Source: Shewanella sp. (GTDB lineage: Bacteria; Pseudomonadota; Gammaproteobacteria; Enterobacterales; Shewanellaceae). Taken from it: a stretch of 11,199 nucleotides of DNA. Location of the stretch: assembly GCA_004195335.1 (NCBI GenBank), contig SDWK01000313.1, positions 1 to 11,199 on the forward strand, written 5' to 3'. The notes under the pieces are model-generated. The model saw only the letters and a list, made by a program, of their open reading frames with translations. It was not told the DNA's origin and did no database searches. The number at the start of each line of letters is the position of its first letter. Positions within the stretch are counted from its first letter, which is position 1. Below, in pieces: positions 1 through 8,028 of this stretch. The translations under genes and the position numbers were made by a program.

Positions 1-538
1 TACTACACATATTTAAAAGGGCCATATCCGCTAAAACTAATGCCATCATTGATTCGGCTACAACAGAACCACGAACAGCTACACAAGGATCATGTCTTCC
101 TTTTAAAGAACAGTTAACTTCATTATCATTTATGTCAATAGTCTCTTGTTATAGAAAAATTGATGGTGTTGATTTAAAGTATATTTTCACGTTTATATCA
201 TCTCCATTAGATATTCCACCTAATATTCCACCTGAGTGATTTGTTTTGAATCCATTTTTTCTAATTTGGTCATTATTTAAAGAACCAAGGACTTTAGTAG
301 ATTCAATTCCATCTCCAATTTCAACAGCTTTTACTGCATTTATACTCATCATAGCATTAGCAATTTGAGCATCAAGTTTAAAATAAAGTGGTTCACCTAA
401 TCCTATAGGACAATTTGAAACATTTACTAAAGCAACTCCTCCAACACTATTATGACTATTTTTTGCATTTAAAATTGCATCTTTTTGTTTTTGTTCAACA
501 TTTTTATCTAAAGCAAAAATCTCAGATGATTTACTTAT
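1..538 (-). pseudogene. aroC: Chorismate synthase, C-terminal fragment with an in-frame stop
   Basis: Chorismate synthase converts EPSP (5-enolpyruvylshikimate-3-phosphate) to chorismate, the last shikimate-pathway step, using reduced FMN. The minus strand reads from about 538 down to the window edge as family sequence: SVGGVALV and [15 protein letters not shown], then [36 protein letters not shown], and the C-terminal signature [19 protein letters not shown]. About 178 residues are present, roughly half of a normal ~360-residue enzyme. The N-terminal half is missing because the frame runs into a stop at 539-541, just past an abrupt composition change, and the C-terminus runs off the window. 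One TAA at 149-151 interrupts the frame, yet both sides are clearly AroC in the same frame, so it is a point nonsense change or a base error. The low GC and wording such as [11 protein letters not shown] suggest an Arcobacter-like source (inference). The family call is secure. Confidence 0.9.
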
Positions 539-545
539 TCAGCGA
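530..545. other. Abrupt junction between two unrelated genomes
   Basis: To the left, the minus strand is chorismate synthase in AT-rich DNA (about 30% GC). To the right, the plus strand is the interior of a TPR-GGDEF protein in higher-GC DNA. Both reading frames are broken here: AroC loses its N-terminal half and the GGDEF protein loses its N-terminus. No insertion-sequence ends, integrase, tRNA or direct repeats flank the switch. The exact base cannot be fixed by eye. AroC-like reading is plausible up to about 538, and TPR-like reading from about 540. The simplest explanation is a chimeric assembly or clone. A recent illegitimate recombination is possible but less likely. Confidence 0.8.
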
Positions 546-1928
546 AGTTATGCCGTTGCTGCAATATTTTACAATCAACTAGGTCAGTACAAACTTGGGT
601 TGAGTTTTTCGAACAAACTTCTACAAGAGCCTATTGAAGGTCGAACACTCTGTGTCGCCCATAACCTAAAATTAGAGTCTCTGTTTAAACTCGATCTTCT
701 AGAAGAAAACGATCCTCAGATCCAAACAGGATTACTGGCTTGCCAACAAAATAACGAAGTGGTGATGGAGAGTGCCATCTATAGTTATATCGCCGCACTT
801 TATCTGAAGCAAGATAAGCCCAATGAAGCAATCAATATCCTCGAGTCAAATTATAGCGATTTAAAATCAACAAGATACGCGCATTTTTTGGCCGTATTCG
901 ATTCACTTCTTTCTGAGGCATATTTTAAGACCGATACTTTTGAGCGGTCAGAAGAACATGCATTAACGGCTATCGATTACTCTACCAACATAGGTAACAA
1001 CGAACCCACGGTCACCGCCTACAAGGTTCTCTACCAGATCGCTGAGTCCCGTGGTGATCATAAGATGGCGCTGGAATATCACAAGAAGTTCGCCGAGGCC
1101 GATAAGGCCTATCTCGATGATATCAAGACCAAGCACCTGGCCTTTCAGCTGGCCCAGCATCAAGCGACGGAGCAGAAGAGCCGTATCGGACTGCTGGATA
1201 AACAGAATAACCTGCTCAAGATAGAACAGAAGCTGGCCAGGAGTGAGTCGGAAAACAACCGCCTGTTTATAGCCCTGCTTATCGCGATTATCACCCTGCT
1301 CATCTTCTGGGGCTATAAGTCCTGGATGACACAGCAGCGCCTGAAACAGCTGGCCGAGTTCGACGCCCTCACGGGGGTATTTAACCGGGGCCACTTCACT
1401 CAACTGGCCCAGAGTGCCCTGCAATATTGTGAGAATAGCGATATCCATCTCAGCTGTATCCTGTTCGACTTAGACAAGTTTAAAACCATCAATGACGCCT
1501 ATGGTCACGCTTGTGGTGATTGGGTGTTGAAGAGGGTGACCGATGTTTGTAAGGTGCAGGGTAGAAGCAATGATATCTTCGCGCGTCTGGGCGGTGAAGA
1601 GTTCTGTATCTTGCTGCAGGGCTGCGATCTGTTGACGGCGACTAAGCTGGCCGAGACCTGCCGTAAAGCGATAGCGCAGATCGATACCAGAGACTCGGGG
1701 GCCGAATTTATTATCACCGCCAGCTTCGGCGTCACAGATGCAAAATTATCCGGCTATGATCTCGAAAAGCTGACCGCCGATGCGGATATGGCCATGTATC
1801 AATCGAAACATGATGGCCGCAACCGCACCACGGTTTTCGGTGGTGCTCTTGATGACAAGAATGCTGACGAGAATGGTGAGAGCGATGGCAAAAACGGCGA
1901 AAACCGCCAGGGTAGCCTGACTCTTTAA
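540..1928 (+). CDS. TPR-GGDEF diguanylate cyclase, N-terminally truncated
   Basis: This is a membrane-anchored diguanylate cyclase that would make c-di-GMP from two GTP. Residues here are numbered from a TTG at 600. TPR-like helices fill about 1-170, a basic/coiled linker covers 175-220, one transmembrane helix lies at 222-238, and the GGDEF domain spans about 250-415. The active-site loop is GGEEF (331-335), with FDLDKF around the metal-binding Asp290. An RxxD inhibitory site (RSND, 322-325) sits exactly five residues before GGEEF, so product feedback is likely. The Asn/Asp/Gly-rich tail after 415 looks disordered. The frame stays open before 600 and reads as a TPR helix (SYAVAAIFYNQLGQYKLGLS), so TTG 600 is not the true start; the N-terminus, probably with a signal peptide and more TPRs, is lost at the junction near 540. 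The TPR part is about 39% GC and the rest about 53%. Confidence 0.88.
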   Translation, partial: QRSYAVAAIFYNQLGQYKLGLSFSNKLLQEPIEGRTLCVAHNLKLESLFKLDLLEENDPQIQTGLLACQQNNEVVMESAIYSYIAALYLKQDKPNEAINILESNYSDLKSTRYAHFLAVFDSLLSEAYFKTDTFERSEEHALTAIDYSTNIGNNEPTVTAYKVLYQIAESRGDHKMALEYHKKFAEADKAYLDDIKTKHLAFQLAQHQATEQKSRIGLLDKQNNLLKIEQKLARSESENNRLFIALLIAIITLLIFWGYKSWMTQQRLKQLAEFDALTGVFNRGHFTQLAQSALQYCENSDIHLSCILFDLDKFKTINDAYGHACGDWVLKRVTDVCKVQGRSNDIFARLGGEEFCILLQGCDLLTATKLAETCRKAIAQIDTRDSGAEFIITASFGVTDAKLSGYDLEKLTADADMAMYQSKHDGRNRTTVFGGALDDKNADENGESDGKNGENRQGSLTL

Positions 1929-1983
1929 TCGCCGCAGACGCTTTATAATAGTCACCGACGCTCACAGTGACAGTGGCAGCTCA

Positions 1984-2547
1984 TTGTTCAAACAAACGAC
2001 CAAACAAACTGGAAAGGCATTAAGCAGCGTGAAGCACTCACCTAAGAATCACTCTCTCAAGAAAAATAGCCTCACCCACAAGGCACTCAGCTTTCTGTCC
2101 GGTTACGTCTACGCATTTATCGCAATTAGCGCCTTCGTTCTGGTCGAGTTTCTGCCCTATTACCTGCAGGAGAAAGCCTTAGACGAAAGCTTCAGCCAAC
2201 CGGTCACTGGCACAGTTATCAGGGTCGAGCGCAACATTTTTGGTAATGCGCAGCGACCCGACTCTGACGAAGAGAAGAGCTGTACCCTGGTTTATCAATA
2301 CCCTTTCGAAAATCACCTTTTCAGCGGTAGCTATCGACATAACTGCGCCGATTTCTCCGGTTTAAACAAGGGAGACAGTATGGAAGTTCTCCTGCAGGCC
2401 AATCAACCGACGAACTCAAAACCTGCATGGATCCAGCTCTCCCTCGGCTGGTTAAAAACCGGCACTTACCTGGGCTTCTTCTTTCTGTCATTGGGTATCA
2501 TAGGCATCATTGCGCGCTTTAAAGGCATTAAAAAGACCACCGACTAA
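1984..2547 (+). CDS. Small membrane protein with two TM helices, DUF3592-like
   Basis: No function is known to me. The 187-residue reading has a basic, Lys/Ser-rich N-terminus (1-35), a transmembrane helix at about 38-60, a ~95-residue non-cytoplasmic domain, a second helix at about 158-177 and a short basic tail. The middle domain begins with TGTVIRVE, followed by a Tyr-rich strand and a GDSMEVLLQANQP segment. This matches the layout of DUF3592 proteins (helix, beta-rich domain with a G-V-V start and a late nP-type motif, helix). Cys100 and Cys121 lie in that domain and could form a disulfide. It starts 55 bases after the GGDEF gene on the same strand, so co-transcription is plausible. The start is uncertain: the TTG at 1984 has no good ribosome-binding site, and a GTG at residue 17 (near 2032) is an alternative. 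The gene is probably real; the family call is moderate. Confidence 0.7.
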   Translation: MFKQTTKQTGKALSSVKHSPKNHSLKKNSLTHKALSFLSGYVYAFIAISAFVLVEFLPYYLQEKALDESFSQPVTGTVIRVERNIFGNAQRPDSDEEKSCTLVYQYPFENHLFSGSYRHNCADFSGLNKGDSMEVLLQANQPTNSKPAWIQLSLGWLKTGTYLGFFFLSLGIIGIIARFKGIKKTTD

Positions 2548-2909
2548 GGGTTAGCGAATAAGTCCGATAACACCTCAACGGCGATCCCACACGAGGGAGT
2601 GCCTCAACCTCCCTTTCCTCATCTATAACCATTTGTAAACCTCCCTATTCCGCTCATGCTCAGCGCATTTCAATAAGCGTCAGTATCGGCCTTCGAGGCT
2701 GAATCAAGGTTATTGCCACCGTTTTTTAAGCAATATTTATCCACGCTATTAATTACCTAAGGAAAATGTCCGACTAGACTAATTAAGGTAAAAAATCGTC
2801 TAAACTCAAAGAGGGAGCTCAAGCCCCTGTTCTGGCTGCTCCGACACGAGTTAATCGTTATAGCGCTAAGCCTATCGAATGCTGCTGACAATGATGAAAG
2901 GAGTCCAAT
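2548..2909. other. Intergenic region upstream of the clp gene
   Basis: This is 362 bases without a credible gene on either strand; the short minus-strand frame here has no homology I recognise. It must carry the promoter for the downstream Clp gene if that gene has its own. I searched for a sigma-70 pair and for a heat-shock (CTTGAA / CCCATNT) pair and found nothing convincing. A TTGCCA at 2713-2718 has no good -10 at the right distance. A short GCCT-TCG-AGGC hairpin near 2692-2702 lacks a T tract, so it is not called a terminator. The stretch 2735-2815 is AT-rich and is the likeliest promoter location. Confidence 0.5.
2897..2903 (+). promoter_or_regulatory. Ribosome-binding site fixing a GTG start for clp
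   Basis: AAAGGAG lies six bases before the GTG at 2910. An ATG overlaps it at 2908-2910, but that frame ends after about 20 codons. The spacing and the conserved Clp N-domain that follows favour GTG as the true start. Confidence 0.75.
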
Positions 2910-5372
2910 GTGTTTCAGCAATATATCCGCCAATGTAACCAAGAGGTCCACAAGACCCTTAATGCTGCCATCGCCGAGTTAGCCAGTACTCATCAGAATG
3001 TACTGACTCCTGAGCATATCCTGCTTGGCTTACTGTCACTTCCGGGCTCTGAAGCCGCACAGCTACTGCAGCAGATATTGCCAGACCCTAAAAAAGATAT
3101 CCAAGCCCTAACCCAGGCCATCTATCACGACCATGAAAATACTCCACTCAAGGGTGATACCACTCAGGTCGTCGCCACCCAGGAAGTCGAAGAGATTTTT
3201 GGCATCGCTCTTAGTGAAGCTAAGCGGCTCGGTGATACGTACATAGGTACGGGTAGCCTCTTGCTGGCCCTGTGCGATAAGAAAGCTGGCGTCACCGCTA
3301 TCCACCTCAATAATCAGGGCATCAAGGTGGGCCCTGCTCGTGAGGCGTTGATCAAGCTGAGAAGTGGCAAGACCTTAGACACTCCCGATGCTGAGGGGCG
3401 CAGCGACCCATTAGATGAATATACTCAAGATTTAACCGAGATGGCCCGTAATAACCAGCTCGATCCAGTGATAGGCAGAGAAGAAGAGATAGGTCGTGTC
3501 ATTCAAACCCTATCCCGGCGTAAGAAGAACAACCCAGTACTCATCGGCGAACCCGGCGTAGGTAAAACCGTGATAGTCGAAGGGTTAGCCCAGCGTATCG
3601 CCAATGCAGAGGTGCCCGATACCCTGCGTGATAAGCGCCTGCTCTCACTCGATCTCGCCGGACTAGTCGCCGGCGCTAATATGCGCGGAGAATTTGAAGA
3701 ACGTCTCAAGGGGGTCAGGGATGCAGTGATCGAGGCGAAGGGGCAGATCATTCTCTTTATAGACGAGCTGCATACCGTGGTGGGTGCCGGCGCTGGTGTC
3801 GGTGGCCTGGATGCCCCCGCCCTGTTAAAGAGTGCACTGGGACGAGGTACCCTGCAGCTAATCGGTGCAGATACCCTCGATGAGTACCACAGATATGTCG
3901 AGGCAGACAAGGCGCTCGAGCGGCGCTTTCAGCCTATATTAGTGCGCGAGCCCAGCATTGAAGAGACCATAGATATTCTCAAGGGCTTAGCCAGTAAATA
4001 TGAATACCACCATGAGATACAATACCAACCTGAGGCATTAGAGGCCGCGGCCAGACTGTCGGAACGTTATATCGCCGACCGCCACCTGCCAGATAAGGCG
4101 GTGGATCTAATCGATGAAGCCGGAGCCGACAGACACCTGCATCTGCTGGCACTATCGAGACCCATGAAGGAGCTGGAACGCAAACGCCAGTCACTTTTAT
4201 CGGCCAAGCAAAAGGCCTATAACGAGCAGGCCTTCGAAAGCGTCGCCAACATGCAGACCGAAATTATCAAGCTGGAGCAGCAACTCTCGCTACAACGTGA
4301 ACAGCAAACCACCGATACCGACAGTGAAGAAAAAACGGTAAATCCCGAAGACATCGCCCGTGTGGTCGCCCGCCTGACCGGGATCCCCGCCGCCCGTCTG
4401 GCAGAATCTGAAGTTGAAAAGCTGTCCCATATGGAAGACATGCTGCATAAGCGCATCGTCGGCCAGCAAGATGCCGTCTCGGCGGTAGCCAATGCCATAC
4501 GCCGCAACCGCACCGGCATCAACCGCGGCCATCGCCCAATAGGCTCCTTCCTGTTTCTCGGCCCGACCGGAGTCGGTAAAACCGAACTGGCTAAAGCACT
4601 GGCGGAGTTTATGCTCGATGACGAGAGCCGCATCGTGCGGCTGGATATGTCTGAATATATGGAGCGCCACGAGGTGTCCAAGATGATCGGCGCTCCACCG
4701 GGCTACATCGGCTACGGTGAGGGGGGGCAGTTAACTGAAAAAGTACGCCGTAACCCCTACACCATCATACTGCTGGACGAAATGGAGAAGGCGCATCCTG
4801 ATGTGTTTAACATGCTGTTGCAGATCTTAGAAGATGGCCGCCTCACCGACGCTCAGGGCCGCACCATCTCGTTTCGTAACACCTTGCTGATAGGAACTTC
4901 TAACCTTGGCTCTGAATCATTGATCAACGACCGTACGCCAATCGGGTTTATCTACAGCAAAGACCCCGATTACGAGGCGGCTCGTCGCACCGTGATGAAC
5001 GAGGTGAAGAAGTTCTTTAAACCCGAGTTTATCAACCGCCTCGATGAGGTGATCGTATTTCACTATCTGACTCAAGAGGATGTTCTCAAGATAGCCAAGT
5101 TGCTAATATCAGCGCTGTGTAAACAGATGAAAGATAATAATATCACCCTTCATATCGATGCCGATGTAATAGAGCGGGTAGCCCAAGACGGCTTCGAGCC
5201 TGCCTATGGTGCCCGACCGCTAAGACGGGAGATAGAGAAGCAGATTGAGAACCCCATAGCTTCACTTATCGTCAACAATAAGAATGTCACAGGCAATGAA
5301 ATTCATATCAGTCTGCCTGGCAAAGGTAAGGCATTTAACTTCAGGATTGAACCGGGAGAGGAGCCTAAGTAA
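2910..5372 (+). CDS. ClpC-like AAA+ unfoldase (Clp ATPase, class I)
   Basis: This 820-residue double-ring Clp ATPase would unfold proteins in the cytoplasm using ATP. The Clp N-domain (two repeats) spans about 1-150. NBD1 has Walker A GEPGVGKT (213-220), Walker B ILFIDE (281-286) and arginine finger LERRF. A short middle segment at about 415-465, UVR-like ([12 protein letters not shown]), follows, then NBD2 with Walker A GPTGVGKT (551-558), Walker B LLDE (621-624), pore loop [13 protein letters not shown] and a C-terminal domain. Length, the short middle region and the [10 protein letters not shown] wording fit ClpC better than ClpB, which has a long coiled middle domain. IGF at 678-680 sits where ClpP-dependent unfoldases carry their [LIV]GF docking tripeptide. 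Oddities: NBD1 pore loop GANMRGEFE instead of the usual GAKYRGEFE, and GADT where GATT is usual at sensor 1. It stands alone, 362 bases after the previous gene. The family is secure, ClpC versus ClpB fairly so; partner and substrates are unknown. Confidence 0.9.
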   Translation: MFQQYIRQCNQEVHKTLNAAIAELASTHQNVLTPEHILLGLLSLPGSEAAQLLQQILPDPKKDIQALTQAIYHDHENTPLKGDTTQVVATQEVEEIFGIALSEAKRLGDTYIGTGSLLLALCDKKAGVTAIHLNNQGIKVGPAREALIKLRSGKTLDTPDAEGRSDPLDEYTQDLTEMARNNQLDPVIGREEEIGRVIQTLSRRKKNNPVLIGEPGVGKTVIVEGLAQRIANAEVPDTLRDKRLLSLDLAGLVAGANMRGEFEERLKGVRDAVIEAKGQIILFIDELHTVVGAGAGVGGLDAPALLKSALGRGTLQLIGADTLDEYHRYVEADKALERRFQPILVREPSIEETIDILKGLASKYEYHHEIQYQPEALEAAARLSERYIADRHLPDKAVDLIDEAGADRHLHLLALSRPMKELERKRQSLLSAKQKAYNEQAFESVANMQTEIIKLEQQLSLQREQQTTDTDSEEKTVNPEDIARVVARLTGIPAARLAESEVEKLSHMEDMLHKRIVGQQDAVSAVANAIRRNRTGINRGHRPIGSFLFLGPTGVGKTELAKALAEFMLDDESRIVRLDMSEYMERHEVSKMIGAPPGYIGYGEGGQLTEKVRRNPYTIILLDEMEKAHPDVFNMLLQILEDGRLTDAQGRTISFRNTLLIGTSNLGSESLINDRTPIGFIYSKDPDYEAARRTVMNEVKKFFKPEFINRLDEVIVFHYLTQEDVLKIAKLLISALCKQMKDNNITLHIDADVIERVAQDGFEPAYGARPLRREIEKQIENPIASLIVNNKNVTGNEIHISLPGKGKAFNFRIEPGEEPK

Positions 5373-5412
5373 CCTGAAGTCGGGTGAAGTAACGCTATTC
5401 TCAATAGCCAAT

Positions 5413-5442
5413 AAAAAAGCGAACCCTAAGGCTCGCTTTTTT
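5413..5442. terminator. Bidirectional intrinsic terminator between clp and nqrF
   Basis: AAAAAAGCGA (5413-5422) is the exact reverse complement of TCGCTTTTTT (5433-5442). The GC part of the stem extends further (CC pairing with GG around CTAA, with one mismatch). The A tract on one side and T tract on the other allow Rho-independent termination in both directions. It lies 40 bases after the clp stop and 54 bases after the nqrF stop, as expected between two converging genes. Confidence 0.88.
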
Positions 5443-5496
5443 CATACTTCAACATTGTTTACTAAGGCTTATCAGGCATAAAACCTAATCACCAAT

Positions 5497-6714
5497 CTAG
5501 TCACCAAAGTCATCCAGTAAGATGTTTTCCTCTTCCACACCCAGACTCTCGAGCATGTTGATGACCGACGAGTTCATGATTGGAGGGCCACACATGTAGA
5601 ACTCACAATCTTCCGGTGCCTTATGGCTCTTGAGGTAGTTCTCATACAAGACATTGTGAATGAAACCTGTGTACCCTTCCCAGTTGTCCTCTGGTAGAGG
5701 ATCGGACAGGGCAACATGCCAGACAAAGTTGTCATTCTCGGCCGCCAACGCATCGAAATCTTCTTGGTAGAACACTTCACGTGTCGAACGGGCGCCATAC
5801 CAGAAGCTCATCTTACGCTGGGTTTTAACCCCTTTAAGCTGGTCAAAAATATGCGAGCGCATCGGCGCCATACCCGCACCACCACCCACAAAAATCATCT
5901 CTGCATTGGTCTCTTTAACGAAGAACTCACCAAATGGACCAGAGATAATCACCTTATCCCCCGCTTTGAGGTTGAAAATATATGAGGACATCTTACCCGG
6001 TGGTAGCCCCTCTGAAGGTGGCGTAGCAATACGCACGTTCAGCATAATCAGGCCCTTCTCATCTGGGTAGTTCGCCATCGAATAGGCGCGCAGCACATCT
6101 TCATCGACCTTAGACACTAAGTCGAACAGACCATACTTGACCCAGTCGTCACGGTACTCATCAGGAATATCGAAATCTGCGTAGTTAACCTTGTGTGCAG
6201 GGGCTTCAATCTGAATATAACCCCCGGCTTTAAACTTAACGTCTTCGCCTTCAGGCAGCTTAAGCAGCAACTCTTTAATGAAGGTCGCCGTGTTGTTGTT
6301 CGAGACAACCTCACACTCCCACTTCTTAACGCCGAAGATTTCATCTTCAACTTCGAGTTCCATATCGGTCTTAACCGCAACCTGACAGGCCAGACGACAG
6401 CCCTCTTTTGCCTCTTTCTTGGTGATATGGTCGAGCTCTGTCGGCAAAATATCGCCGCCACCGGATTTAACGATGACGCGACACTGACCACAGGTTCCAC
6501 CGCCACCACAGGCCGAAGGGATAAAAATATCTTTGTTCGCTAACGCGCTCAGTAGCTTGTCGCCTGCTGAGGTTGTTATGCTTTTTTCTGCATCATCATT
6601 GATGCGAATACTGACGTCACCCGTAGACACCAGTTTACTTTTGGCGAATAAAATCACCATTACCAGCATACTCACTACCAGAGTAAACATGCCGATACCA
6701 ATTGCCATTTCCAT
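5497..6714 (-). CDS. nqrF: Na+-translocating NADH:quinone reductase subunit F
   Basis: NqrF is the entry subunit of the Na+-NQR complex. It oxidises NADH through FAD and passes electrons one at a time to a 2Fe-2S centre. The 405 residues match the normal family length. An N-terminal transmembrane anchor lies at about 3-23, followed by a ferredoxin domain with all four cluster cysteines (Cys69, Cys75, Cys78, Cys110, in [12 protein letters not shown] and GCRLAC). The FAD-binding RAYS motif is at 209-212, and the NADH-binding domain carries GGGAGMAP (278-285) and CGPP (375-378). It ends with the family-typical [10 protein letters not shown]. The ATG at 6714 is preceded by an AAAGG about ten bases upstream. 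It is the last gene of the operon, 71 bases after nqrE. No apbE or nqrM follows; the next gene converges on it. Identification is very secure. Confidence 0.98.
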   Translation of the reverse strand: MEMAIGIGMFTLVVSMLVMVILFAKSKLVSTGDVSIRINDDAEKSITTSAGDKLLSALANKDIFIPSACGGGGTCGQCRVIVKSGGGDILPTELDHITKKEAKEGCRLACQVAVKTDMELEVEDEIFGVKKWECEVVSNNNTATFIKELLLKLPEGEDVKFKAGGYIQIEAPAHKVNYADFDIPDEYRDDWVKYGLFDLVSKVDEDVLRAYSMANYPDEKGLIMLNVRIATPPSEGLPPGKMSSYIFNLKAGDKVIISGPFGEFFVKETNAEMIFVGGGAGMAPMRSHIFDQLKGVKTQRKMSFWYGARSTREVFYQEDFDALAAENDNFVWHVALSDPLPEDNWEGYTGFIHNVLYENYLKSHKAPEDCEFYMCGPPIMNSSVINMLESLGVEEENILLDDFGD

Positions 6715-6785
6715 CGAATCTACCTTTTTATCATTCGTTTTCTTTAAGCCCTGTTCTTTATAAATAACCGCTTAACAAGAACTGC

Positions 6786-7394
6786 TTAAATAGAAATACC
6801 AGAGAAAGCCATAAAGCCCAGAGCCATCAAGCCAGTAGTGATAAAGATGATACCAATACCCTGTAATCCTTCGGGTATCGCATGAAATTTCATTCTTTCG
6901 CGCAGTCCCGCCAACATCACAATCGCCATCGCCCAACCCACACCTGAGCCCATGGCAAACACCACCGACTCACCGAAGTTATAGTCACGGTTGGCCATAA
7001 AGATCACGCCGGCAAAAATGGCACAGTTCACGGTCAGTAGTGGCAGGAAGATACCCAGAGAGTCATACAGACTCGGAATATACTTGTCTAATACCATCTC
7101 TAAGATCTGTACCAGCGCCGCTATCACACCGATGAACGTGATCAGTTGCAAGTAGCTCAAATCCAGCTCAGGCATCCCCGCCCAAGCCAATGCCCCTGGG
7201 GCCAGTACGTTGACATAGATAAGCTGGTTAAGTGGCACCGCTAAGGTCATCACTACGATGACCGCGACGCCCAGACCGAAGGAGGTGGAGACCTTCTTCG
7301 ATACCGCCAAAAAGGTACACATACCCATGAAGAATGACAGCGCCATGTTATCGATGAAGGCTGCCTGAATAAAAAGATTAATGTAGTGTTCCAT
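6786..7394 (-). CDS. nqrE: Na+-translocating NADH:quinone reductase subunit E
   Basis: NqrE is an inner-membrane subunit that pairs with NqrD in inverted orientation and, in the Vibrio complex, shares an iron centre with it. The 202 residues form about six transmembrane helices. The family start [20 protein letters not shown] is intact, as is the half-membrane motif with Cys26 ([11 protein letters not shown]). The second cluster cysteine is Cys124 in VNCAIFAGV. The length is a few residues above the Vibrio protein, probably from the APGALAWAG loop. The ATG at 7394 is preceded by AGGAAGAG, which overlaps the nqrD stop codon, so translation is probably coupled to nqrD. The RnfA protein of the related Rnf complex is the nearest alternative, but flanking nqrD and nqrF rule it out. 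Confidence 0.97.
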   Translation of the reverse strand: MEHYINLFIQAAFIDNMALSFFMGMCTFLAVSKKVSTSFGLGVAVIVVMTLAVPLNQLIYVNVLAPGALAWAGMPELDLSYLQLITFIGVIAALVQILEMVLDKYIPSLYDSLGIFLPLLTVNCAIFAGVIFMANRDYNFGESVVFAMGSGVGWAMAIVMLAGLRERMKFHAIPEGLQGIGIIFITTGLMALGFMAFSGISI

Positions 7395-7403
7395 ATCTCT
7401 TCC

Positions 7404-8027
7404 TTAACCTCGTTTGCGCTGTATTACGTTAATCGTCCAGATCATTAATCCGATCAGGAAAAACGCACTAGGTGGGAGTTTGAACATCTCATTAGCCAGA
7501 TACCAACCGCCGTTTTCAACGGTTTTTAAGATCTCATGACCAAACAGGGTGCCACTGCCAAGCAGCTCACGCACGAAGGCCACACCGAGCAAGATAACGC
7601 CATAACCCATGGCATTACCCAGGGCATCGACAACCGCTAAATGCGGCGGATTTTTCATGGCGAACGCTTCCGCTCGGCCCATGATGATACAGTTGGTAAT
7701 AATCAAGCCGACAAATACCGACAGTTGACGCGAAAGCTCGTAAGCCACGTCCTGCAGGACCATATCGACGATGATCACCAACGAGGCAATCACGGTCATT
7801 TGAGCGATAATACGCACGCTGTTGGGGATCAAACGGCGGATCATCGAGATGATCATGTTTGAGAACACCAGTACAAAGGTCACGGCGAGTGTCATCACCA
7901 ATGCCGTTTGCAAAGAGTTACTTACTGCCAGCGCCGAACAAACACCCAACACCTGCATAGCAACAGGGTTGTTAGTGAAAATCGGGCTAACCAGTATCTC
8001 GCGAGTGGCTGCTGAATTAGTACTCAC
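7404..8027 (-). CDS. nqrD: Na+-translocating NADH:quinone reductase subunit D
   Basis: NqrD is a polytopic inner-membrane subunit and the partner of NqrE around the membrane iron centre. The 207 residues include about six hydrophobic helices. The two candidate cluster cysteines are Cys30 ([14 protein letters not shown]) and Cys113 ([15 protein letters not shown]), the latter in a highly conserved loop. The start is GTG at 8027, fixed by a strong GGAGGT five bases upstream. That site lies inside the end of nqrC, and the nqrC stop at 8029 is one base before the GTG, so the two are translationally coupled. Nine bases separate its stop from nqrE. Length and sequence are typical of gammaproteobacterial NqrD. 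Confidence 0.97.
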   Translation of the reverse strand: MSTNSAATREILVSPIFTNNPVAMQVLGVCSALAVSNSLQTALVMTLAVTFVLVFSNMIISMIRRLIPNSVRIIAQMTVIASLVIIVDMVLQDVAYELSRQLSVFVGLIITNCIIMGRAEAFAMKNPPHLAVVDALGNAMGYGVILLGVAFVRELLGSGTLFGHEILKTVENGGWYLANEMFKLPPSAFFLIGLMIWTINVIQRKRG

Positions 8028-8028
8028 C

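Noticed and set aside
1..540. Natural horizontal transfer of aroC into Shewanella
   Set aside because: Both genes are cut mid-frame, no mobile element is present and the fragment sits at the window edge. A chimera explains this more simply, though read data would be needed to exclude transfer.
600..602. TTG as the true start of the GGDEF protein
   Set aside because: The frame stays open upstream and reads as TPR helix sequence to the junction near 540, and there is no ribosome-binding site. The real start is missing.
963..1448. 161-residue minus-strand frame opposite the GGDEF gene
   Set aside because: Shadow of a strongly supported coding frame. The translation has no recognisable domain.
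2548..2909. Heat-shock (sigma-32) promoter for clp
   Set aside because: No CTTGAA-like -35 paired with a CCCATNT-like -10 at the proper spacing was found.
2757..2951. 64-residue minus-strand frame in the clp upstream region
   Set aside because: Overlaps the clp start, has no clear ribosome-binding site and no recognisable sequence.
4217..4681. Long minus-strand frames (154 and 126 residues) opposite clp
   Set aside because: Ser/Arg-rich antisense translations of conserved Clp codons, with no own signals or family features.
5284..5481. 65-residue plus-strand frame across the clp end and the terminator
   Set aside because: It runs out of frame through the conserved clp C-terminus and then through the terminator hairpin.
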